Made by a program: the position numbers and the translations under genes. Below, in pieces: positions 50,805 to 58,521 of a stretch of 64,000 bases of DNA. This DNA is from Rhodoplanes serenus. Its GTDB lineage: Bacteria; Pseudomonadota; Alphaproteobacteria; Rhizobiales; Xanthobacteraceae. The notes below the pieces were generated by a model, which was not told the DNA's origin, did no database searches, and saw only the letters and a list, made by a program, of their open reading frames with translations. Within the stretch, counting starts at the first letter, position 1. Every line of letters begins with the position of its first letter. The DNA lies in contig WNKV01000016.1 in assembly GCA_009720755.1 (NCBI GenBank), positions 62,001-126,000 of the forward strand. Reading direction: 5' to 3'.

Positions 50805-53800
50805 ATGGATAGCGTGGAGCTCGCCAGGCAAGTCGCCGCCGAGCTTCACGCTCGCCTAGTTGCATCCGGCGCCGATCCCTGGTCGCCTTATGATTTTGCT
50901 GTCGCAGAGGCCAAGCGGCGAGGGATCGACGTCGAGCCGACGGCGGCAGGGGCGGTTGTGCTCAACGGTGGCCGCGCGACCTTTGTCGCCGCCGACGATC
51001 TGATCCTCCATGAAAACATCGGATCTCGGTTCGAGCAGGCCTTCCTCGTGGCGCATGAGATCGGCCATGTAGAGCTTGGCGACGATCCCGAAGGTGAACC
51101 CGCGCCGGCGATTGATCCGGCCCGCGCGGCCGAGCCGTCGCCGGTCGGGATCGATCGGGTGATCGACTATGGGCGCAGGCAGCGTCGCGAGGTCCAGATG
51201 GATCTTTTCGCGCGCGAACTGCTGATCCCGCGAAACGTCGTGCGGGCGCTTCATGTGGATGGCGGCCTTTCCGCTTCTGAGATTGCTGCGAAACTCGGGG
51301 CGCCGTTCGAGGTCGTGGCGCAGCAGTTGTTCGATGCCTTGCTGTTGCCGCCGGTGCCGCCCACGCCGGCGGCAACGCACGTCGAACGGCCGCTCAATCC
51401 GCTGCAAGCGGCGGCGGCGGCGCATCGCGGGGAAGCCTATCTGCTCGAAGCGGGTCCTGGCACCGGAAAGACCCAGACGTTGATCGCGCGTGTCGAAGGC
51501 CTTCTGGAAGAGGGTATCGATCCCAGGCGTATCTTGCTCCTGACCTTCTCGAACAAGGCGGCGGGCGAGATGGCCGAAAGGATCGCGCGCAAGCGGCCTG
51601 AGGCGGCGGCCGCGATGTGGATCGGCACGTTCCATGCCTTCGGCCTCGATATCATCCGTCGCTTCCATGCGGAGCTCGGCCTGTCGAAAGACCCGCGGAT
51701 GATGGATAGGACCGAGGCGGTCGAGCTCCTCGAGGAGGAGTTTCCGCGGCTGAGGCTCGCGCACTACCGCAACCTCTATGATCCCACCCAGATCATCGCT
51801 GACATGTTGGCCGCCGTCTCGCGGGCGAAGGACGAGGTAGTCGACGCTGAAACCTACGCCGGACTCGCCGATGCCATGTTGGCGAAGGCGGGTGATCCGG
51901 AAGCGCGTGAAGCGGCAGAACGCGCCGTCGAGGTTGCCCGTGTCTATGCCGCCTATGAACAGCTCAAGCGCAACGCGCACTGCATTGACTTCGGCGATCT
52001 TGTCGCTTTGCCAGTGCAACTGTTCGAAAAGGACGCGGCCATCTGTGCGGCGCTGCAGGCGCGATATGATCATGTCCTGGTCGATGAGTATCAGGACGTG
52101 AACCGCAGCAGCATCCGGTTGCTGAGGGCGCTACGACCTGACGGCTGCAATCTCTGGATGGTCGGTGACGCCAAGCAGTCGATCTACCGTTTTCGCGGCG
52201 CCTCATCCTTCAACATGATCCGGTTCGGCAAGGAGGACTTCCCCAACGGCAAGCGCGGTCGATTGAAGCGCAACTACCGTTCTGTGCCTGAGATCGTTGC
52301 TAGCTTCTCCGGCTTTGCGATCACAATGCGCGCGGGCGACGCGGACAGCGGCCTCGAAGCGGATAGGGACGCCAATGGACATAGGCCGGAGCTGCGCACG
52401 GTCCAGCGCGCCGAGCAGCAGCAGGTCGCTTTGGCCGATGCAATCGAGGAACTCCGGCGCGAGGGCTACGCCTATCGCGAGCAGGCAGTCCTATGCACCG
52501 GCAACGAAAAGCTGTCGACGATCGGTCAGGACCTCGAACGGCTGGGTGTGCCGGTCCTGTTCCTGGGCAGTCTGTTCGAGCGGGGGGAGGTCAAGGACCT
52601 TCTGGCTCTTCTTTCGATCCTTGTCGACCGGCGCGCCATGGGCCTGGTGCGCATTGCGTGCTGGCCGGATTTTGTCACCAGCTTCGCGGATGTGGCCGCG
52701 GTCTTTGACCATCTACGGGCGGCCGGGCATGCGCCGGCCAGTTGGCTGCGGGATGGCGAGACGATCCCCGGTTTGAGCGACGCCGGGCGACGGACCCTTG
52801 CCGGCCTTGCGGCTGCGCTCGACGGATTCGATCAGACGGCCTCGCCCTGGACCGCGCTCGCGACGCTGTTGCTCGATCGCACGCGCATCGCTGCACGGCT
52901 CGGAACGTCGGCGGACCTCGCCGATCGCACGCGCGGCATCGCGATCTGGCAGTTCCTCAACTTCGTGCGGGCGCAGCCGGCCGGACGCGGGCTGCCCATC
53001 ACGCGCCTGCTCGATCGAGTGCGCAGGCTTGTCCGGCTCGGCGACGATCGCGATCTGCGTCAGTTGCCGGCGGCCGCGCAACATCTCGACGCAGTGCGGC
53101 TGATGACGATCCACGGCGCCAAGGGCCTGGAGTTCGGCGGCGTTCATATCCCGGGGCTCAACAGCGATACGATCCCACGCACGCCGCCGGCACCGCCCTG
53201 TCCGGCGCCCGATGGCATGATCGTAGGCGCCGAAGGCAGCGCGATCGAGACGTTCCGCGCTGGTCAGGCGGAAGAGCAGGAGTGCCTCTTCTACGTGGCG
53301 CAGTCGCGCGCCCGCGACCGCCTGATCCTCTATGCGCCAACCGAGAAGAGCAACGGCCACAACCGACCGCTTTCGCCGTTCCTCGACCGTCTCGGCGCCA
53401 CCTTGACACGCCATTCGATCGTGCCGGCGCGGCCGCTTCCCGTGGCGGCGGAAGAGCGGGGCCTCGACCTGGTCGTCGACGGGCGGCTTAGTTTCGGCGC
53501 CCCGCAGATCGCTCTTTATGAATCCTGCCCGCGTCGCTTCTTTTATACGCATGTTCTACAGGTCGGCGGGCGGCAGACCGCGACCGCCTTCATGCACTTG
53601 CACGAGGCGGTTCGTTCGGTGGTCGCGGAGGTGATCGCGTCGGACACACCCGTGTCCGAGCAGGCGCTGCAAGATCGCACCGCGGCGGCGCTCGCCGGCG
53701 AAGGGCTCGCCGACCATGGCTACAGCGCCGAGTTCCGCGATCTGGCACTGGTGATGCTGCGCTTCTTCCTGGCGAACCGCGCCGATGCGGTCGCCGAGGC

Positions 53801-54206
53801 GCCGGTTGCGCTGAGCCTCAATTTCGGCGGCGAGGAGATCATCGTTCGGCCGGACGAGGTGCTGGTGCGGCCGGACGGTGTCCGCGCCGTGCGCCGAATC
53901 CGCACCGGTCATATGCGGTCGGCCGAGAGCAAGGATGTCGGGGCGGCGGCGCTGATGCTGGCGGTCAAGCAAGCCTTTCCCGGCGCCGTCGCGGAGCTCG
54001 TTCATCTTTCCGACGGCGAGGCACGTCCGCTTGCCCTGTCTGATCGGGAGCTGAAGGGGCGCAAGGACAAGCTCGCAAAGTTCCTCGCCGACATCCGGGC
54101 CGGACGGTTTCCGGCCGAGGTCTCGTCGCGCACCTGCCCGAACTGCCCGGCCTTCTTTATCTGCGGACAGACCCCCGACGGCCCCTTGCAAAAAAAGTTC
54201 GCCTGA
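50805..54206 (+). CDS. ImmA/IrrE peptidase - UvrD helicase - RecB-nuclease-like fusion
   Basis: 1133 residues. Residues 1-190 are an ImmA/IrrE metallopeptidase: HEIGH (84-88) and the downstream EVQMDLFARELLIP helix. Residues 195-860 are a UvrD/PcrA-type SF1A helicase: Walker A AGPGTGKTQT (near 217), VDEYQDVN (near 425), GDAKQSIYRFRGA, TIHGAKGLEF (near 768), VAQSRARDRLIL (near 830). The C-terminus looks like a RecB/AddB nuclease with LYESCPRRFFY and CPNCPAFFIC iron-sulphur-type cysteines. The expected ID..DYKTG core reads PDEV..RRIRTG, so nuclease activity is doubtful. The order suggests that DNA-end sensing is linked to proteolysis of a regulator. Confidence 0.88.
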   Translation: MDSVELARQVAAELHARLVASGADPWSPYDFAVAEAKRRGIDVEPTAAGAVVLNGGRATFVAADDLILHENIGSRFEQAFLVAHEIGHVELGDDPEGEPAPAIDPARAAEPSPVGIDRVIDYGRRQRREVQMDLFARELLIPRNVVRALHVDGGLSASEIAAKLGAPFEVVAQQLFDALLLPPVPPTPAATHVERPLNPLQAAAAAHRGEAYLLEAGPGTGKTQTLIARVEGLLEEGIDPRRILLLTFSNKAAGEMAERIARKRPEAAAAMWIGTFHAFGLDIIRRFHAELGLSKDPRMMDRTEAVELLEEEFPRLRLAHYRNLYDPTQIIADMLAAVSRAKDEVVDAETYAGLADAMLAKAGDPEAREAAERAVEVARVYAAYEQLKRNAHCIDFGDLVALPVQLFEKDAAICAALQARYDHVLVDEYQDVNRSSIRLLRALRPDGCNLWMVGDAKQSIYRFRGASSFNMIRFGKEDFPNGKRGRLKRNYRSVPEIVASFSGFAITMRAGDADSGLEADRDANGHRPELRTVQRAEQQQVALADAIEELRREGYAYREQAVLCTGNEKLSTIGQDLERLGVPVLFLGSLFERGEVKDLLALLSILVDRRAMGLVRIACWPDFVTSFADVAAVFDHLRAAGHAPASWLRDGETIPGLSDAGRRTLAGLAAALDGFDQTASPWTALATLLLDRTRIAARLGTSADLADRTRGIAIWQFLNFVRAQPAGRGLPITRLLDRVRRLVRLGDDRDLRQLPAAAQHLDAVRLMTIHGAKGLEFGGVHIPGLNSDTIPRTPPAPPCPAPDGMIVGAEGSAIETFRAGQAEEQECLFYVAQSRARDRLILYAPTEKSNGHNRPLSPFLDRLGATLTRHSIVPARPLPVAAEERGLDLVVDGRLSFGAPQIALYESCPRRFFYTHVLQVGGRQTATAFMHLHEAVRSVVAEVIASDTPVSEQALQDRTAAALAGEGLADHGYSAEFRDLALVMLRFFLANRADAVAEAPVALSLNFGGEEIIVRPDEVLVRPDGVRAVRRIRTGHMRSAESKDVGAAALMLAVKQAFPGAVAELVHLSDGEARPLALSDRELKGRKDKLAKFLADIRAGRFPAEVSSRTCPNCPAFFICGQTPDGPLQKKFA

Positions 54207-54286
54207 CCTTACCGGTCGGCGGATATCGCTCCGATTGGATCCTTAGAGCCGCGGCGGCGCCTCGGCCAAACCTAAGGTCCCATCTT

Positions 54287-55033
54287 ATGAACACCGAAGA
54301 ACTTCTTGATTATGACGATCTCGGCGACGCCCTGCGCGAAGGCCGGGCGCTGCGTCCGGCGCTGGGATATCGCTTTCTCCTCGCGCAGGGCGATCTCAAC
54401 TTTCAGTCTCGCCTGGTGAGCGATCCCGTGCCGCTGGGCCGCCAGTTGCTCGAGGCCGGCGGCTTGGACCCGCGGGACGGTTACAGCCTGTTCGCGATCC
54501 TGCCCTCGGGGGACTTCGAGGACGTGCGGCTGAACGAGCCCTTCGACCTGCGCGAGCGGGGCGCCGGGCGGTTCGTCGCCTTCCTGACGGACCGCGACTT
54601 CAAGCTTACCCTCAAGGACGACGAACTGCGCTGGGGCAAGCCGATCATCAGCGGCACGGTGCTTTACGGTCTCGCCAAGCCCGGCGAGGGGGAGGCCGTC
54701 TTCCTCGAAGTTCTCGGCGGTGAAGATCGCCTGATCGAGCATGGCGAGTTGATCGATCTGGCCCAGCCCGGCATCGAGCGGTTCATCACCGCGCGGCTGA
54801 CTTTCGAGATCATCGTCAATTCGCGGCCGCGCACGGTGAACGCCCGCACGGTGACGTTCGAGCAGATCGTCCAGCTCGCCTTCCCGGGCCAGCACGAGCC
54901 CAACGTCGTCTTCTCGATGACCTACCGGCACGCGGCGTCGACGCCGCACGCCGGTGAGCTTGGGGCCGGCGGAACCGTCAACGTCAAGAAGAAGGGCACG
55001 GTGTTCAATGTCACGCGCACTGTTCAGTCGTAA
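54287..55033 (+). CDS. Multi-ubiquitin protein with three Ubl domains
   Basis: 248 residues. After a short lead, three beta-grasp repeats are visible at about 27-100 (YRFLLAQGDLNFQSRLVSD), 103-170 (FKLTLKDDELRWGKPIISG) and 173-248 (FEIIVNSRPRTVNARTVTF). This is the Multi_ubiq layout. The chain ends FNVTRTVQS with no Gly-Gly, so the C-terminus is not a canonical conjugation tail. It overlaps the E1 gene by 26 bases, indicating stoichiometric expression. It is 80 bases after the helicase fusion, so it may be co-transcribed with it. Confidence 0.85.
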   Translation: MNTEELLDYDDLGDALREGRALRPALGYRFLLAQGDLNFQSRLVSDPVPLGRQLLEAGGLDPRDGYSLFAILPSGDFEDVRLNEPFDLRERGAGRFVAFLTDRDFKLTLKDDELRWGKPIISGTVLYGLAKPGEGEAVFLEVLGGEDRLIEHGELIDLAQPGIERFITARLTFEIIVNSRPRTVNARTVTFEQIVQLAFPGQHEPNVVFSMTYRHAASTPHAGELGAGGTVNVKKKGTVFNVTRTVQS

Positions 55034-56180
55034 TCCGGACCTCAAGCGGCTGCTGGACGAAGGCTACTTCGTCCAGCAGCAGGGCGGGTATCTCGTCATG
55101 CGCGAGGTGCCTTATGTCGATGCGCGCCGGGAGGTGCGCATCGGCACCCTCATCTCCAGCCTCACGCTCGCCGGAGATCAGACGCGCACGCCCGACACCC
55201 ATGTCGTCAACTGGGATGGTGACTTCCCGTGCCACGCCGATGGCTCGCGCATCCAGGGCATCTCGCACGCGGCCGGCGCCTTCGATCTCGGCCACGGCCT
55301 GAAGGCGACGCACAGCTTCTCCAGCAAGCCGGATGGGGGGTATACCGACTACTACCACAAGATGACGAGCTACGCGAACATCATCGCGGGTCCGGCCGCG
55401 GTACTGAAACCCGGCACGACGGCTCGCACCTTCCGCGAGCCGGAACCGGAGGAAGAGAGCGTCTTCAACTACGTCGAGACCGCCTCCGACCGTGTCGGGA
55501 TCGGCGTCCTGACCCAGCGGCTCATCAACGAGCGTGTCGCCATCATCGGCGGCGGCGGCACCGGCGGCTACATTCTGGACTTCGTCGCCAAGACGCCGGT
55601 TCGCGAAATCCGCCTCTTCGACAGCGACGAGTTCCTAACCCACAACGCGTTTCGGGCGCCGGGGGCTCCGAGTCTGGAGGAGCTGCGTGAAGCGCCGAAG
55701 AAGGTCGACTATCTGAAGCGAATCTACAGCCGGATGCACCGGAACATCGTGGCGCACGACGTCGCGCTGGGAGCCGACAACATCCACCTCCTTGACGGCA
55801 TCACCTCCGCCTTCCTGTCTCTCGATGCAGGTGACGCGAAGCGGTTGATCGTGGAGAAGCTCGAGGAGATCGGCGCGGCGTTCGTTGATGTCGGCATGGG
55901 TCTTGAGCTCGACGACGGATCACTCGGCGGCATCCTGCGGGTGACGGCCAGCACGCCGGAGAAGCGGGATCACGCCCGGCAGCGCATCTCCTTCGTCGGC
56001 GGCGGCGCCAAGGACATCTACGCCTCCAACATTCAGGTCGCGGATCTCAACGCCTTGAATGCCGTCCTCGCGGTAGTGAAGTGGAAGAAGATCCGCGGCT
56101 TCTATCGCGATCTCGAGCGCGAGCATCACTGCACCTACACCACCGATGGCAACATGATTATCAACGGGGACCTGGCGTGA
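55008..56180 (+). CDS. ThiF/E1-type activating enzyme with extra N-terminal domain
   Basis: 390 residues from ATG 55008. Residues 175-390 form an E1/ThiF adenylation domain: VAIIGGGGTGGYILD, IRLFDSDEF with the key aspartates, HNAFRAPGA, and FVDVGMGLELDDG. Residues 1-160 form a separate domain (I recall DUF6791) with THVVNWDGDFPCHADGSRI; the cysteine there and one near the C-terminus (HHCTY) are the only obvious thiols. That domain might act as a built-in E2-like carrier, which is inference. It activates the Ubl protein encoded just before and is coupled to the next gene (GTGATG). Confidence 0.85.
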   Translation: MSRALFSRNPDLKRLLDEGYFVQQQGGYLVMREVPYVDARREVRIGTLISSLTLAGDQTRTPDTHVVNWDGDFPCHADGSRIQGISHAAGAFDLGHGLKATHSFSSKPDGGYTDYYHKMTSYANIIAGPAAVLKPGTTARTFREPEPEEESVFNYVETASDRVGIGVLTQRLINERVAIIGGGGTGGYILDFVAKTPVREIRLFDSDEFLTHNAFRAPGAPSLEELREAPKKVDYLKRIYSRMHRNIVAHDVALGADNIHLLDGITSAFLSLDAGDAKRLIVEKLEEIGAAFVDVGMGLELDDGSLGGILRVTASTPEKRDHARQRISFVGGGAKDIYASNIQVADLNALNAVLAVVKWKKIRGFYRDLEREHHCTYTTDGNMIINGDLA

Positions 56181-56617
56181 TGCGGCACAAGCGACTCGAT
56201 CATCGTTTCGTCCAACATATCCCCGAGCGCCTGGAGCCGGGCGTCCTCTATGTGTCGATGGAATATGCGACATCGGCCCATAGCTGCTGCTGTGGTTGCG
56301 GCGAGGAGGTCGTCGCCCCCTTCACGCCAACGGACTGGAAGATGACGTTCGATGGCGAGACCGTCTCGCTTCGACCATCGATCGGCAATTGGATGCTGAA
56401 ATGCCGGTCACACTATGTGATCGACCGCGGCAAGGTGATCGAGGACGGCCCCTGGAGTGACGAGCAGGTCGAAGCCGGGCGTCGTCGCGATCGCGCCGCC
56501 AAAGCGCGTTTCTACGGACAGACGCCTAAGGTCGAGCCTTCTGTTCAGCCCGGTTTGCCCAAAGCGAAACTAGGTTCCTGGCGTCGTCTTTGGGACTGGA
56601 CATTTGGCGGATCGTAA
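56180..56617 (+). CDS. DUF6527 zinc-binding protein of the Ubl operon
   Basis: 145 residues from ATG 56180. The cysteine-rich segment SCCCGCGEEVVAPF, then LKCRSHYVI, form a likely zinc site with four or more ligands; aromatic residues follow. I recall this pattern as DUF6527, repeatedly found beside multi-ubiquitin and ThiF genes. No JAB peptidase or E2 motif is present. It could be a ligase-like adaptor or a target-recognition factor. Role unknown. Confidence 0.75.
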   Translation: MRHKRLDHRFVQHIPERLEPGVLYVSMEYATSAHSCCCGCGEEVVAPFTPTDWKMTFDGETVSLRPSIGNWMLKCRSHYVIDRGKVIEDGPWSDEQVEAGRRRDRAAKARFYGQTPKVEPSVQPGLPKAKLGSWRRLWDWTFGGS

Positions 56618-56886
56618 CCATAAGCCCGACGGCAGGTCGGCGTCTGGACTTTCGTCTCAGAACGCGGCGCAGCGAAGGTCGTCTCGTCGAAAGCTCATAG
56701 GGTAGAGTTGTTTCGTCCCGGGAAAAATATTCAGCCAAAATATAGCAATCGTGCACTGATAAATTGAGTCGAGTCGTAGGACGTCAAGCGCCAATACAAA
56801 CAAGAGAACACATGGATCGCGACGGGAAAGGCTCTGGTTGGTCGCCATTGGAGGGTTCCGTAGAGCGAGAGCTTGGCGGGTTCGCC
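56618..56886. other. AT-rich gap between Ubl operon and ardC leader
   Basis: No gene is visible. The stretch 56706-56800 is much richer in A and T than the rest of the window (AAAAATATTCAGCCAAAATA) and probably holds the promoter for the plasmid-type genes to the right, but I cannot fix a -35/-10 pair. It separates the defence operons from the maintenance genes. Confidence 0.4.
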
Positions 56887-56937
56887 GTGACGGGATTGGA
56901 GGCTGAGAGAGAGGCTCTCGGCTGGCCCGTCATGGGG
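56887..56937 (+). promoter_or_regulatory. Structured leader of ardC
   Basis: GTGACGGG (56887-56894) can pair with CCCGTCAT (56926-56933), and CTGAGAG can pair with CTCTCGG inside it. GGAGG lies in the internal loop. A near-identical sequence with compensating changes precedes parB (58466-58514). It ends 8 bases before the ardC start, so it could control translation. Confidence 0.6.
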
Positions 56938-56944
56938 ATGCGCC

Positions 56945-57937
56945 ATGACCCGGATGCAGGCGAGGGCCGCGGCTCGCGGCCGATCAGCGAACGACCGGAC
57001 CAACCTCTACGAAGAGATCACGACGAAGATCATGGCCGAGCTGGAGGCCGGCCGCTTGCCGTGGGTCCAGCCTTGGGGATCGTCGGCGGTCAGCGCGCCG
57101 CTCGCGATGCCGAAGAACGCATCGACGGGACGGCGATACTCCGGCATCAATGTGCTCATCCTGTGGGGCGCGGTCGTCGCGCTCGGGTTCTCGTCGCAGA
57201 GCTGGCTCACCTTCCGGCAGGCGCTCGCCCTCGGCGGCAGTGTCCGCAAGGGCGAGCGCGGGACCACGGTGGTCTTTGCGGATCGCTTCGTTCCCGACCG
57301 CGAGCGCGAACGCGCGCGCGAGACCGGCGAGGACGCACAGGCCATCCCGTTTCTCAAGCGTTTCACGGTCTTCAACGCCGAGCAGTGTGACGGCCTTCCG
57401 GACGGAATCGCGGCAGCGGCCCCGCCGGTCGAGACCGGCCTGATCCTGCCGCAGGCCGAAGCCCTGATCCGCGCCACCGGAGCGGACATCAGGATCGGCG
57501 GCGATCGCGCCTTCTACGACGTGACGGCCGACACCGTCAGGGTGCCGCCGCCGCAGGCCTATTTCGAGCCGGTGAACTGGCATCGGACCGCGCTGCACGA
57601 GCTCGGCCACTGGTCGGGCGCCAAGCATCGCCTGGCCCGCGACCTATCCGGATCCTTCGGCTCGAAGAAGTACGCCCAGGAGGAACTCGTCGCCGAGATG
57701 GCGGCAGCGTTCGCGTGCGCGTCGCTCGGCATCGTGCCGACGGTGCGGCATGCCGACTATCTGGGCTCCTGGCTCGACGTGATGCGCGAGGACAACCGCG
57801 CCATCGTCCGGGCCGCTTCGGCTGCGTCCAAGGCCGCGGATTATCTGCTCGCCTTCCAGACGGACCTCGACTCTCGCGGTTCCATTTCGGCTCCGGATCG
57901 TCGCTTCGCCAGCCAGGAGCACGCCGAGCCGATCTGA
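56945..57937 (+). CDS. ardC: ArdC-type antirestriction protein
   Basis: 330 residues. The N-terminal ssDNA-binding region (NLYEEITTKIMAELEAGRLPWVQPW, NASTGRRYSGINVLILW) and a zincin-like C-terminal half with HELGH (218-222) and EELVAEMAAAF match ArdC. These proteins travel on plasmids and protect single-stranded incoming DNA from host restriction. It begins a run of plasmid-maintenance genes and is preceded by a structured leader. Confidence 0.92.
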   Translation: MTRMQARAAARGRSANDRTNLYEEITTKIMAELEAGRLPWVQPWGSSAVSAPLAMPKNASTGRRYSGINVLILWGAVVALGFSSQSWLTFRQALALGGSVRKGERGTTVVFADRFVPDRERERARETGEDAQAIPFLKRFTVFNAEQCDGLPDGIAAAAPPVETGLILPQAEALIRATGADIRIGGDRAFYDVTADTVRVPPPQAYFEPVNWHRTALHELGHWSGAKHRLARDLSGSFGSKKYAQEELVAEMAAAFACASLGIVPTVRHADYLGSWLDVMREDNRAIVRAASAASKAADYLLAFQTDLDSRGSISAPDRRFASQEHAEPI

Positions 57938-57963
57938 CCCTTCGAAAGCCCACATAACAGCAC

Positions 57964-57990
57964 CGGCCGCTCTCGGTCCGAGGGCGGCCG
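57964..57990 (+). terminator. Hairpin between ardC and next gene
   Basis: CGGCCGC (57964-57970) pairs with GCGGCCG (57984-57990), with CTCGG/CCGAG pairing inside. It is a strong GC hairpin without a T-run, so it may be a weak terminator or an mRNA stability element. Confidence 0.45.
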
Positions 57991-58050
57991 TCTGTGCCGT
58001 GACGGACCAGAGCCACGACCGGTCGTGGCATCCGTCGCGGAGGCACGACG

Positions 58051-58446
58051 ATGAGCAAACGGGATGGTTCGGACGAGTTCGATTACGCCGAGTACATCGA
58101 GAGCGCCCTGCGCACCGAGGGCGGACATCTGTCGATCGGCCGCGGGGGCTTCACGATTCATTATGCGCGCGGCGCCACGCTCAGCGGCTACGATTGCGAT
58201 CATGTGAAGGCCTGCTGCATCGCTGCGGGCCTGCCGGTCATCGACAGCCGGACGGTTCCGTTCGACGACGTCGTGCGCCTCGCCGTCAGGGGTCCGATGC
58301 CGGCGGTCGGTGAGGATCCGAGCCCGCAGCCGTGGCACGCGTTCTCCTACGTCCCGCTCGCCGTGCTCGCAAAGGCGTACCGGGACGCCGGGGCTGAGGT
58401 GTTCAATATCGCGGCTCCCGCGGATACTGTGCCGCCGCGCGAGTGA
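58051..58446 (+). CDS. Conserved plasmid-type protein of unknown function
   Basis: 131 residues. Segments YAEYIESALRTEGGHLSIGRGGFTIHY and HVKACCIAAGLPVIDSR are followed by FDDVVRLAVRG and WHAFSYVPLAVLAKAYRDAGAEV. It lacks membrane or catalytic motifs. It is set between ardC and parB, on the same strand, as in other alphaproteobacterial plasmid-like islands. Family not recognised. Confidence 0.65.
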   Translation: MSKRDGSDEFDYAEYIESALRTEGGHLSIGRGGFTIHYARGATLSGYDCDHVKACCIAAGLPVIDSRTVPFDDVVRLAVRGPMPAVGEDPSPQPWHAFSYVPLAVLAKAYRDAGAEVFNIAAPADTVPPRE

Positions 58447-58465
58447 GAGGTCGGCGAGCCGATCC

Positions 58466-58514
58466 GTGACGGTTGGAGGTCGGAGAGAGAGGTCTCCGGC
58501 CGGCCGTCGTGGAG
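58466..58514 (+). promoter_or_regulatory. Structured leader of parB, paralogue of the ardC leader
   Basis: GTGACGG (58466-58472) can pair with CCGTCGT (58505-58511) using two G-T pairs, and CGGAGA pairs with TCTCCG inside, around GAGAG. Compared with the ardC leader, the stems are kept while bases differ, which supports an RNA structure. It ends 7 bases before the parB start. Confidence 0.6.
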
Positions 58515-58521
58515 AAGCATC

